DNA of 64,000 nucleotides from contig NC_089314.1 in NCBI RefSeq assembly GCF_036669915.1, forward strand, positions 4,043,120-4,107,119, in the 5' to 3' direction. The notes under the pieces are model-generated. The model was not told the DNA's origin and ran no database searches. It was given only the letters and a program-made list of their open reading frames with translations. Below, piece after piece: positions 44,006 through 55,300 of this stretch. Source of the stretch: Pocillopora verrucosa. Its lineage: Eukaryota; Cnidaria; Anthozoa; Scleractinia; Pocilloporidae. The position numbers and the translations under genes were made by a program. Position 1 is the stretch's first letter. Every line of letters starts with the position of its first letter.

Positions 44006-44150
44006 TTGGTATTATCAACTGAGTTGATGACGTAAACTGGCCGACCGATAAGATTTTCAAAGCTGACGTTTGAAGCGTTAGCAATTCGTCAGAGGGAAGG
44101 GCTAAACTCTAAACAGTGGCCAACTTACGTTATCAAGTTGACAATACCAA
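44006..44150. repeat. Hairpin MITE with hammerhead-like core
   Basis: The ends TTGGTATTATCAACTGAGTT and the complement of ..CAAGTTGACAATACCAA are inverted. On the minus strand the centre reads CTGACGA (44,086-44,092), a TTGCTAACGCTT stem-loop, then CAAACGTCAGC. CUGACGA fits the hammerhead CUGANGA box exactly. The second box is CAAA instead of GAAA. Homologous to 33,559-33,707. Confidence 0.6.
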
Positions 44151-44511
44151 ATTATCACACTCAATCATGTGTTTCATGTTAATTTACTATTTTGATTTGA
44201 GCTTTATCAAAAACTTTATACACCTAAACTTACAATTTGGTGTGGCGGTGTATAAGGCTTCTGCCAGACAAATGGGTCCTGAAAATCTAAAAGCGCGCTA
44301 CACAACCAATACAACAGTCGCACTTGCGCAGACGTTTGGCCGCTGTGTTGACGGAGCCCCTCTCTAGTAAAGTACAGGCAAAAAAATCCCGTTTTCATTT
44401 CTCCAAGCTACGTCTGAGAGGAGAAATACTATCAAAATCGGATTGACTTTCGCGTGAACGCTGTTTGGTAACAAATTTTCGGTATTTCAACTTATTTTAG
44501 TTTACAAACTC

Positions 44512-45050
44512 CGTTCAACTACCTTCTCAGCAGTAAAGCTGGTGGACAGACACTCGAGAACATTAACCGCGGTGGCAGGTTGAAAGCAAAACTCAGACAA
44601 AACAGCCAGCCTTGCAAACGTATCATCTTTTAGAAAAAAAACTTCATATATAGCACGCGTTGTCATTGGTAGAAAGAACGTGCTCTATCAGAGTGCAAAA
44701 CACGGAGATGAGCTAAAGCTCTCGCGCCATCTGCCAATTTTAATTATGCCCGACCATATTCCGGACTTCACTCTAGCTTTTTTTCGTCAATTGGAAGGGA
44801 AATTTCGGAACAAGCGAGCCGGTAAGTAGCAACAGAAGAGCCAAATAAAGGTTTGTAAACATGCCAAGTGTCGTAATTGACGTTATTATGACATGAGACG
44901 AAAATCCCGGAGGAGGAACGAAATAAATTGCCCGAGTTTTGAAGGTTTTCACGTAAACTTACGTGCGATAATAAATATTAATCACAACTAACACCCGTAT
45001 ATTATAAATAGTTTCGTATTCACAAAGTTTCTGTAGTTTCGTCTTTATAG
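44512..45050. repeat. Dispersed intron-4 module, copy in gene F
   Basis: Same order of words as in E. It is followed at about 45,258-45,300 by a CA/CG-rich microsatellite (GCGCGCACACACACGCACAC), which generates a spurious minus-strand ORF. Confidence 0.6.
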
Positions 45051-45374
45051 AAGTGGGGAGAAACATTCGACTAAGTCTCGTGTTTCTAGCCGCTTCCAAC
45101 GTGCTTTACAACAGAACAGAGCGCTAGCACAATGAAAGCTTCTCTATTTGTTAATTCATTTGGTACAACTATCGGATAATTATAGCGATGTGTAGCTTGC
45201 TCACAAACACTATAAAGTCGTGGTGTAGTAACGAAGGTAAAACTAGACACAAACGCGTGCGCGCGCACACACACGCACACAACCATACACGCACACACTC
45301 GGGTGCACCATTCACATGCATATTCACCAGCGAGTGATAGCTTCGTATTTTGCCTTCTGTACCCTACGCTATAA

Positions 45375-46299
45375 GGGAAGGTTCGTTTTTCCTGGAGGTG
45401 GGAAGGGCTGGGTCCTCACAGAGGAGGGTCATCAGTGAAAGTCAGCACCAGAAGGGGAGGTTAATACCTCTTTGTTAGCTATTCAAAGGGAATATATGCC
45501 TTCACAGCCCTCACTTTCTCATATTTCTTTACTTTAAATGCAATATTGTGGTGATTAATTTAAATTTCAAGTTCACCTACTCTGAGGGAAGACAACTGAT
45601 TTATGTGATAGAGATCTTCTCAGTCAATATCATTGTATTCCTGTTGCTTTCTGTTCGCCGCTTATCTTTTCGTATTTCAATATCAGTTAGATGCTAAATA
45701 AAATCTGCAACAAGCTTTTCTGAAACAATGTATTTTTTCAGAAAACTCTTTGATTGCCTTTTTATCCCCTGCTTTGAGCTTACTCTTTTGAAGCATTTGT
45801 TTTATTTGAGTTCGAGGCTGACAATCATCAGGTTTGCGGCCATGGCCACTCGTATGTGTTTTCGTACTCGGTAGGTAGTGAAAGTCGGGAAGTTTGCTGT
45901 AATTGGGATAGGGTCGTGGAGTTAGTGTAGCTGGAGAAGAACTTACGAATTCGCAAAGTTTATGCTTCCATATTCAAACTTCAGCTCTAAAACGTAAATA
46001 TCCCACACTGATTGTTCGCATTTTCTTGTTTCAGCTTGCACACATTCATTACCGGGATACATTTATCATCAAATATTTTGCGTCCACAAGCGAAATGTTC
46101 TGAGGTTTCTATGGCATGGAACATACCGTGTAGTAGTGAGGGGAAGGGTCGCACTTTTGTCAGTCACCTAAAGTTGGGGGGTCAGGAGTTTTTTTTATTA
46201 AAATGCATGGGAGGGCCAACACTTCTTTTGGAAAAAAATACCAAAATTCCCCAACCTCACCCACCCCCTCCCCCTCCCAAGAAAATAACGTACCTTCCC
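45375..46299. mobile_element. TIR DNA transposon remnant, second copy
   Basis: Left end GGGAAGGTTCGTTTTTCCTG; the right end complement is GGGAAGGTACGTTATTTTCT. TAA flanks both sides (45,372-45,374 and 46,300-46,302). It is internally deleted relative to the 1,304-bp copy in gene A and retains the minus-strand coding remains at about 45,500-45,900. It occupies the same intron site as in A, so it was inherited by duplication or conversion rather than inserted twice. Confidence 0.75.
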
Positions 46300-47249
46300 T
46301 AACAATGACATCCATGCGACGATCTTCATATTCTACAATGTTAACAGTTACGTTGCGGTCTTAGATATTTGATAAGGGTGCAGCCCCCGAACCAACCACC
46401 TTGCAAAGAAAGTGGGAGCAAACTATGAGTTACCTGAGTAGAACTGCGGGTCGTTCAACACTTAACAACAAGACGGGATGGAGTCTTGTTCTATTTTGCT
46501 TACAATTGAACACTGTTGGGCCATCGTCCCGATAAGTGTGCAGCATTTTTAAAGAACTCTAAAAGATATTTACAAATACTAGATACTTCTGAAATGGGAA
46601 ATTTAATTAAACAAATTACAGTTTCTCAAACAACTGTCTAAAATTTCTGCAATTCATTTCCTCTCTTATAGAGTACCTTATGGTGTTTCCTGAGCTGCGT
46701 TCTACCGAAAATTACGCCATGAAGAATCCAGCCATAGCTTCAGATCTCAGCCAGTTGTCGCTGTGTTTTTTCATCAAACTTGTTCAAGACCAAGGGGATC
46801 AGATGGTCGTTAGCTATGCCCGTGTTCATAGCAATGACATGATTGTCGAGATTTATCCAACACAAACAGAGTTTTATGTTGGCTTCAAGATGTTCCGGTA
46901 ATGCTGCATATATTTTTTAGATGTCGGTCGGGGAATTTCTTTTTCGAGCCACAATAAGTCATGATAGAGGAAATGCTAAGATTGGCTTCTTCTTAATGCT
47001 TGGAGAGAGGGAGAAAGTTGAAAATACAAACAAACGAAAAGCCTTGGCTTCTTTCTCTTTTCTTATCGTAATTTAAATACCAAATATGTTTGACCAAAAC
47101 AAATCTAGACGAGGACTCGCTTATTACGGTTCTAGCTATAAAAAGATGAGGTTTCTTTACCAACCCAGCTTTCAAATAGTAGCTCAGATGATACTTTGAT
47201 ATAGCAGAGATGAAATTAGCTCCTGAAGCATTTTATAAGTAGAGAAAGA

Positions 47250-47352
47250 TGTTTTTCGTCTTATCACGAACGTGGGACAAAGAAAAAATTCTGAAATCCC
47301 ATGAGGCATCGAACTTCAGACCTCCAGATTCCGCGCACTGGGCCACAGAGAC
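47250..47352 (-). mobile_element. tRNA-derived SINE in intron 5 of F
   Basis: Orthologue of the SINE at 11,445. It is more decayed: box B complement reads GCATCGAACTTCAG, and box A is shortened (CGCGCACTGGGCCACAGAGA). Confidence 0.6.
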
Positions 47353-48139
47353 AGTGAGCAAAGTCTCTATTTTATAAGTAATTGCATGAATAAGAGATTG
47401 ACTGAATGAATGAAAACACTGAGCGAATCGAAGCTTGAATGTATGAACAATTAAGTCATTGATAAACGATTGATTGACTGACTGGTAATTTACCGACAGT
47501 TTTACCGACTAATTGGTTGACCGTGAGACTGACTGACTGACAGGCCACTTACATATTGCTATAAACTGACTGACTACTGACTAACAGACTGAATGACTCT
47601 ATTGACTGACTTAGTGACAGTGGAAAAGGAGGGTCTTGAATGATCAAATATATTTAATATTGTTTGCTTTTTTTTTAATCCTGTCCTTTTTTTTTTGTTT
47701 GTTTTTTTGTTTTTTTTTGTTTTGTTTTGTTTTTTAATTTTTTTTTTTTTTTTTTCAGTTTTACCTCGACAAATCTCTACGATGATGCCTGGCAACACCT
47801 GTGTCTTGCCTGGGAAAACACTCAAGGAGTAACGAAACTCTATAGAGATGGCCAATTTACAGAACAGGTAACGAATCACGCCACTAAGAATTACGCACTT
47901 AAGGCTGGCGGCTTCCTGGTGCTTGGACAAGAGCAAGACTCTATTGGCGGAGGCTTTGATCGTAACCAAACTCTTCATGGCCGATTGGCAAGTGTCAACA
48001 TGTGGGATAAAGTTCTGCCCGAAAGCGACATTGCCGCTCAGTACACAAATTGCAGCGTACCTCATGGTTCTGTTATTAACTGGTCTGTATTCAAAAATCT
48101 TACTCATGGCAATGTTGCAGTTGAAGAGCTGTGAACTAT

Positions 48140-49835
48140 ATTGATCATTGGTGGGGGTGGGATATGACAAGGTTTGATGTATTAAACTGTTAGAGCCGAA
48201 GTTTAGCTGTTGGCTGGCCCTACATTATCGATGTTAGCTGTTATGCAGACCCCCTACCTCCTCCCCCCTCCTCCATGGTGGACCTTGCATAACATCTCTC
48301 CTGTATTGTGTAACATGAAAACTACATTATCCAAGGCAATTATTATGAAGAATCTTCTCATGTGTGTTTTCGATGTAAATCCTCAGACTCAAGATAGAGC
48401 ACTTTTCGCTTGAGTATCGTAAAAGCGTGAAAACAAACCTGTAAAAGGAAAGACCAAAAATTTCTTAAAGAATTCAGAGTAAAATTAGGCTTAGGGCTCC
48501 CCAAATAACAAAACCCACCAAGCGCTGTCTTCAAGCAATAAAGCTAGATAAATACAATAAAAAAGAAACTTAAATAAACATGCGCTCCATTCTTTTCTAA
48601 ACTTTTCCGTGGCAGCAGAATTAAAATGAGCTGAACTGGAGCTCTTCCCCACCATTATTTATCTCCTGAATTCACACATCAAAATCTAGAGCGTTCTAAA
48701 ATAATTAACAGCGACTAGGACTGAAAAAAAAAGAAAAAAATTCAGGGGCATAAGAAAACATCTACAGCGGAAGACAAACAGGAACAAAACAGGAGGCCAA
48801 ACGACTAAAAAAGGAAAACAAAATATTAATTGATGAAAAGATATCGTGTCTTGTGCATCGTGTTCAGTGTCAGTTTTCTATTGCCTATCGTATCTGAAAC
48901 ACTGACTTGTTTTTGCAAACAGAAAATTTCCCATTTTAATTTACTTTCTCTTTTCTTTTTACATCAGTCGATAATGACTGCAAGTGGACCAGAAGGAAAA
49001 CAGAGATGCAAAATAGGTTAATTAGTATTCTACCTTCGAGAGTTAATATAGCTTGAAACAGTTTTCCGAGACACCTATACCGAGTACTTATTAAAAGCGC
49101 TCAAAAAGCGATTATCCCTTTACGAGCTCCAACCAAATTCACACGTGTTCACAAATGATCTAAGTTTGAAGAAGTGGTCGTTTTAAGGCAACCACAATTG
49201 ATATGCTTATACATGAGGAAATCCCGTCACACAGTCTTTTGGGTCGATCTCGTAAATTACATTAACTTTTTTGAACTTGAAGACACACAGAAATAGTACC
49301 TATTTACTTACGTCGTTTCCCTGTTCAACTGGAAGGCAGGTATTTGACAGCTTTTATCTTTTCCTTTTGTTTTGAGCAAAATGCCGTCAACTCTAATTTG
49401 CATAAGTTTGTATATGTCACCGTTATCTTCTATCACGCCGCGAATATTCAACTTGTCGGCTGAAAATGCAAATGTATGCTTGAGAATGTATATGCGTTTT
49501 TGACCATGATGACTAATTATTGGCTTCGCTCTTTTTGTCCCTTTTTATGGACCTTGACTTCCTCTCGGTCAATAAAAAAAGGGAGGAGAAGAACGTTGTC
49601 TACTGCTTCCAAGTCGAATTGGACTGTAGAAATTTTGGTTTTATGTGGAGGGAGAAAAGCCATAAAAAACATTTTTCATGGCCGATTGACAAGTGTCAAC
49701 ATGTGGGATAAGGTTCTTTCCGAAAGCGACATTGCCGCTCAGTACACAAATTGCAGTGTACCGCATGGTTCTGTTCTTAACTGGTCTGCATTCAAAAATC
49801 TTACTCATGGCAATGTCACAGTTGAAGAGCCCTGA
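48140..49835 (+). pseudogene. Gene relic: exon 4 deletion and SINE-fused exon 6
   Basis: The 3' flank of F is cut within about 15 bp of the stop and joined to upstream-type sequence. Exon 4 is at 48,968-49,016 with an eight-base deletion after GACTGCA. The intron-4 block follows in short form (49,080-49,590), then a SINE fragment, then the second half of exon 6 (about 49,668-49,835). That half is open and reads FHGRLTSVNMWDKVLSESDI to the normal end EEP. The 119-residue ORF from 49,476 is a chance fusion of intron, SINE and exon. This relic parallels that at 13,966-15,270 in its first part and gene D in its last part. Confidence 0.7.
49595..49667 (-). mobile_element. SINE fragment fused to exon 6 relic
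   Basis: CTACTGCTTCCAAGTCGAAT, GTAGAAATTTTGGTTTTATG and GGAGGGAGAAAAGCC match the SINE at 37,437-37,745 and the fragment in gene D. It lies directly before exon 6 sequence, as in D. Confidence 0.65.
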
Positions 49836-50826
49836 ACTACATCGGTCAATGATCAAAACTTCTGCAGAGCCTAAAAGCAAAGCTCACGTGATGTAAATTC
49901 TTAACATTAGTGAATGTACCATATGCATGGCATAGTTCTAAAATAGATACCAAAATACGGAATGATATTTCGTTGAAACGCTGCTCTTGACCAGTTATTT
50001 GGAAAACATTCCATTCATTTATTCACCTATTTACTTAGTAAAATGCTTGCAGTAGTCTAGAAAATTCCAGAGCAAAATGTACAGAATCTGAAAATTCGGC
50101 TGTTGATATCGTAGTTTAAGAACTAGGGCGGGGGGGGAGCGCTATGACATGGTTTGATGTATTAAACTGTCAGAGCGAAAGATTAACTATTGGCTGGCCG
50201 ACATTTTTAATGTTAGCTAACTTCAGAGGTTATCATCTTTCTTCCGTTTGCGGGAAAGACTAAAAAGTGCTAAAAGAATTCGGAGTAAAATCAGTGTAAG
50301 GGCTTCCCAAATAACAATAGCCCGCCGGGCGCTGTCTTCAAGCAATACAGCTAGATAATTTCAATAAAAAAAGCCATAATAAACAGACGCTCTATTATTT
50401 CCTGAAACTTTCCGTGACAGCAGAATTAAAACGAGCTGAACTGGAGTTCTACTGGTCTATTATTTTCTCCTGAATTTACAAATCAAAAACTAGAGCGCTG
50501 AAATAGCAGCAACTAGTAAGAAAATAAAGAACCCAGGGACGCTTGAAAAAATTTCTAGAGGAAGACAAACAAGAGCAATACAGGAAGTCAAACGCCTGAA
50601 AAAAAATTTACAGAGGAAGAAAACATTTTAGAAAACATTTACAGAGAAAGACAAACGGGAGCAAATTAGGAAGCCAAACCCCCAAAAAAGGAGAACAAAA
50701 TAATAATTGATGACAAGATAACATGTCATTAACAGAAGCAGATGTTTGCAAAGCCAATGCAAAAGCTTTATGTTACGTGTCTGTGGCATTACAAAATCGT
50801 GTATCACCATGAGCTACGAGAATAAG
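49836..50826 (+). promoter_or_regulatory. Intergenic and upstream block of gene H
   Basis: Begins with the C/D-type 3' flank (to about 50,040), continues with the TTCGGCTGTTGATATCGTAG intergenic word and a short G run near 50,129-50,137, then the upstream block shared with B and E. The upstream ATG at 50,746 is out of frame with the signal peptide here. That supports starting translation at 50,827. Confidence 0.4.
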
Positions 50827-52357
50827 ATGGCTTTTTTCTTTTTATCTGCCAATCTTCTTGCTCTGGTTGTATCGGCGAGTTCTGTGAAGACTTCAAAAGG
50901 TGTTGTCTTTCTTCCTTTTTGCTTTATTTTCCTTATATCTGCATCGTCTTTTTGAGAAAGTCGAAACCATTTTAATTGGTAATTTTCATTTCTTTATCAA
51001 AACACAGGACAAACGCCAAACGTTGGGTTTGTCTTCGCCAATTTCCTTGCTCACAAAGGCTACTATTTGAACGTTACAACTGTTGGTACAGAACTGGTCC
51101 AAGACTCCTCTGAGTGCGCGTTCAAGTGTCTGGAGAAGGATCTTTGTTTGTCCTTCAACCTGGCAGATTTGGATGATAACATTGACAATCTGCTATGTGA
51201 ACTGCTTCCATCTGACCATTACACCCATTCAGATAAGTTTATCGCCAACCATCTTTGGTATCACTACAGTATTGCGGTAAAATTATTTTCCTTTTTCTAC
51301 TTTATCTTATCATCACGTGTTTTTTATTATTATTATTTCATCCTTATAATAGCTAAAATCGGTTGCAATTGTTCGATAAAATTTTATTCAAGTGTTCAAG
51401 GTTAATATATCTCTCGTCGGAAGCCATTTTTAGGTCGTTTTATTGATCCGTCATCGAAGTTTTTTTAACTGGTTTTTATCAAGGGAGTAAGTAATTGATT
51501 TTCTCGGTTTTAGTCTCCTTGTTCGAGGTTGCCCTGTCAGAACAATGGAACTTGTGTACCTCTGTACCGGACAAACAGCTACAAGTGTCGCTGTACGAAA
51601 GCATACAAGGGAAGCCACTGCGAAAACGGTAAAGGTGTTGGTTCCTAGAACAATATTTTCAAAAGTATTTCGCGCACGTGCTTTTCGTATCTAACTCCTA
51701 CTGAGCCATCATTCATCGTCATTTTACTTCACACAGACTCGTTTTGACAAACATAAATTTTTTCCTGATACTATTCATTTTCTCTGTTATTCTATAACAG
51801 TTGATAATGACTGCAGCTGTTCATCAGGACCAGAAGGAAAACAGAGATGCAAAATAGGTCAGTTAATATTCCACCTTCGAGTTTAGGTAGCTTGAAACAG
51901 CTTTCCGAGACACCTATACCGAATACATATTAAAAAAACTCTAAAATAGCGACTTTCCCTTTACGAAGGCAAACGAAATTTACTCGTGTTCACAAAATGA
52001 TTAAAGTCTGAATTAATGGGCGTTTCAAGGCAAACACAGTTGGTGTACTTATATATGGGGAAATCCCGTTACATAGTTTTTTAGATCGGTCTCGTAATAC
52101 GAAGCCAATATCCAGCCATCTTAACCGCACAGGCTTTTTTGTATAAAGGCTCTATCTTGTAGCGAACGATTTCTCTTTATTTTGAAAGAATCAAGAATGA
52201 ATTTTTGACTTCCAGAGCCGAGAAAGAAAGCCAGCTGTGTTTGTAGCACAATCATGACGACTTCCACTTGAGTAGGGTTCGTGCATATGTATGAGCACTC
52301 TTACCTAGTAACGCGTGACGTATTATACGTCACGTTCCACTGGGAGTCTTATGCCCC

Positions 52358-52388
<31 letters not shown>

Positions 52389-55300
52389 TTGTTTTGTTAA
52401 ACACAGTTAATTTTTTTTTTCTTCATAGAAACTATTTAACCGAATATTTTTGACTTGAATGTAGCACATTGGAAATACAAGTTAGCTAGTACTTGAATCC
52501 AATGGAAAATCAAGTTTTTCAGTTCTCTGTTTATAATTTTCATTCAATGAAAACCAGTTTAACAAAACATGTTTTGCTGGTGTGAATGGGGTATTAGATG
52601 GAAGCTGTGTAGTAAAACCTGTTTGGATGCGGCCTAGCCTGAGAAACTAAGATCGAGAAATTCGACGTGAACAACGTCTGGTGTTTTGACTGTAATTTCG
52701 AAAGCTTTGTTTGCTAAGTGGATAAAGATAAAGCAGATGTAGTTTAGAAAATGGTTGTGATCTTTGAAAGTCATAAAGATTTTGTCCATGAAAGATTATG
52801 CAAATTCACGCCTGAAATTGAAGCGAATCGTAATTTGAACTTTTTGTTTACATAAGTTTGGGTGATATTTAAAAGTAAAAGTCGGTTTTCGTAAAGCGAA
52901 GACATTGTTCACTGAAGGGAAAGGTTTCTTCGCTTTCTTTTCCGATCAGGCAATGTTCGATCTCTGATCTCTCGTGGATCACAGACGCGGCGATTCCACT
53001 CCGCATTCCAGCCGTCAAAGGAAACGATCACGTAATCATCGTTTACTTCTTTAACCGTGCACACACATCAAACTCTTTCTTTCTTTCTTCATCGACTGCT
53101 TCAGCTTTGAAGCCCACAGTTTGTGAAAGCGACATCACGTTTTTATTTAACCGTGCGTTTAGCTCATGCGATCAAAACAGGTTTGCGATTGATAAAGCAG
53201 GTCAACTTGTTACTGGGATACCTGTGGTAGCCCAGTCATAAAATGCCTTTGTTTTTTTGTCGTCTTTTTTTTTTGTTTTTTGTTTTTTTCCTCCGCCACA
53301 AAATGGAAAAACTGCGCAATAGTACCCAGAGGTCATTGGGCCCTCAACACCATGACAATTAACTGTGATCCAATGAGGTGTTCACATGCTGATCACGCGT
53401 GCTATCTTGATGATCATTGACGTTGTCATGCACGGACAGGGCCGGGTCACATGACGAACACGAGATTTTTGCCCATAAACTATTTTGTCAGTCGTTTTGT
53501 ATTTCAACGTAATCGGATTACGATCATCTGGAGCATTATGGGGCAAACGCTCAAAATACTTATAGACGCATACGCAATTCGTATTGTTCGCGGCCAATCC
53601 ACACAAAAAGATGTTATTGAGCGAAAAATTTTGGATCGGACAGAATCGCGAACGCTTGAAAGCCATGAAAACATTGAATGCCTTGTATGTCTTGTATGCC
53701 AAGTATGCCAATGTCTTAGTTGAAAACGTAAACTCGTTGTAAAAAGCAAAATCTGAAATCTGAAACCAAACTGCATATACTCTATGCAATCTATTGAACA
53801 ACACTACTACCGTGAGACTGAAGAACAAAATTCAAATGGATGCAAACTGCTAGTGAAGAAACATGTCATGTTAGATTCACTTGATGCCAGGGAACGTAGC
53901 TACGATAACAATGCGAATGGTATTAATTTCACGATCAGAAAGGTGAATCTTATGTTTGTTTTCATTGTAATTGTATGGATATTCTTTTTTAATAAATACA
54001 TGATCCAAAATCCCGTGTATTTTGTGTATAATGTTATTATGTCAAGTATTGTTTACGCAATTGTCTTGTCACAGGCGACCCAAGGTCACGTTTCGAGAAA
54101 GAGCCAACGATTAATTCACGAACGCGTCACGCGTTGTGTGACTCAGAGTAAGTTATTCTAGGAACCGTTGAAACTTTGAACACGTTATAAGGAAAAGTAT
54201 AGGGAACGAAATATGGTCGATTTACAACGATAAATATTTCGAAATATGAAGATTTTTCTCGAAAAATCAATAAAACTTACTCATACCCTGTGTATCCGTT
54301 GTAGTTTCTGGCGATTGTTGCCGTTTTAAGCTTGCTTTACCATCACTATTATTCACGTCATCTACTTTTATTACATTGGTAAAATCTGTACAGACATCAC
54401 ACCAACCAACTCGCGCGCAAAGTAAGAAGACTATGTTGAAGGCTTGAAATTATATTACGATCGATTTTCATCAAGAAATGGGCCAGGAATTTTCCACAAT
54501 AGTGCAAATAATCGTGAAGGCTGATCGCGGAAAAGCGATTGCGTGACGCTCGGTAAGCTGTAAGATGACATGTTATTATATACCAGACGTAAAAACTCTT
54601 CAGATTCTCAGTCTGCACTTTGTACTCACTCTGCAGTCTATATTTTGTACCTGGTCTGCAGTCTTCTGTCTACATTTTGTACTAACAGGTATCCGTGGCA
54701 CAAATACAGTTTATTTTTGGTTACATTTATTCGCACAACACACATAATCTACCACAAAATACCTGTGTGTGAGGTAATTCGACATTTTCATTCTTTCCCG
54801 CGTTAATAATCTTCTTTCCTTTTGTAAGAATGTAGACCACTTACAATGTTTCAAGTAATCCACCCACCCTACAAAAAATAACTCTTGTAATAAATAACTC
54901 TAATGTTTTGAGACAGGTGTATGCCCTTAGCCAGACTTGAGCTCACTATTTCAGTATACTAGTCCGACACGCGTAGTATCACTACACTTGATTCCACGGA
55001 TCCAGTACCATCCAGGTATCCCAGTTACCCTGCTCACAGGGTCTAGTTTTGATGAATCTGCAATCGGTCGCTAGGATACTTAGTGGTGTCCTGTGTCCCT
55101 ATGTAATTCTAGCGCCTCATTGCGCATGTGTCGATTTAGACCGGAATTCTTAATAAATTACACACCGTGTTGAAGTCGTAATGAAACCCACGTCAGTCGT
55201 TTAGGTTTTCTTTTTTTGTCTTTCCTCTAACGATTTTTGCGACTCCGCCGCCGGCATTGTCTAAAAATTGCTGACTCTGTTAGTCCGCTCGGGTAGCTAA

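Larger units (their letters stand above)
41265..48134 (+). pseudogene. Gene F: 5' exons frameshifted, pentraxin exons intact
   Basis: Exon equivalents: 41,265-41,338; 41,474-41,737; 41,988-42,095; 42,269-42,325; 46,672-46,897; 47,759-48,134, with GT/AG borders kept. Exon 1 has one extra base, exon 2 lacks five bases (stop soon after NLADSND), and exon 3 lacks seven bases at NSYKCR. The changes sum to -11, so the frame is not rescued. Exons 4-6 are fully open and encode a good pentraxin domain: VFPELRSTENY, LSLCFF, HLCLAW, LGQEQDSIGGGFDRNQT and VNMWDKVLPESDI. F has the most CRP-like second Ca2+ half (E-Q-D, D, Q). Either F is a dying gene, or its pentraxin exons serve transcripts from an upstream 5' module. 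Exon 5 is closest to that of gene A, and both carry the same TIR transposon. Confidence 0.78.
52253..55183. mobile_element. 2.9-kb TIR insertion in intron 4 of H
   Basis: Left end CATGACGACTTCCAC and the complement of the right end, CATTACGACTTCAAC, agree at 13 of 15 positions. Removing the segment restores AGCACAAT|AAACCCACG, the uninterrupted word of all other copies, so this is a clean insertion. No obvious target duplication remains outside the ends, unless it is the AAT present at both borders. Inside are a foldback MITE, uncharacterised ORFs and a short tandem repeat. No transposase was recognised, so the family is unknown. Confidence 0.7.

Noticed and set aside
45086-45298. Minus-strand Cys/Val-rich ORF (MCACMVVCVCVRAHA)
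   Set aside because: Generated by a CA/CG-rich microsatellite.
47574-48170. Long minus-strand ORF of 198 codons (and similar at 25,238-25,837, 36,192-36,695, 11,863-12,357, 58,011-58,325)
   Set aside because: It is exactly antisense to exon 6 and its poly-T tract. The exon 6 frame has the pentraxin motifs and splice borders, so the minus ORFs are shadows.
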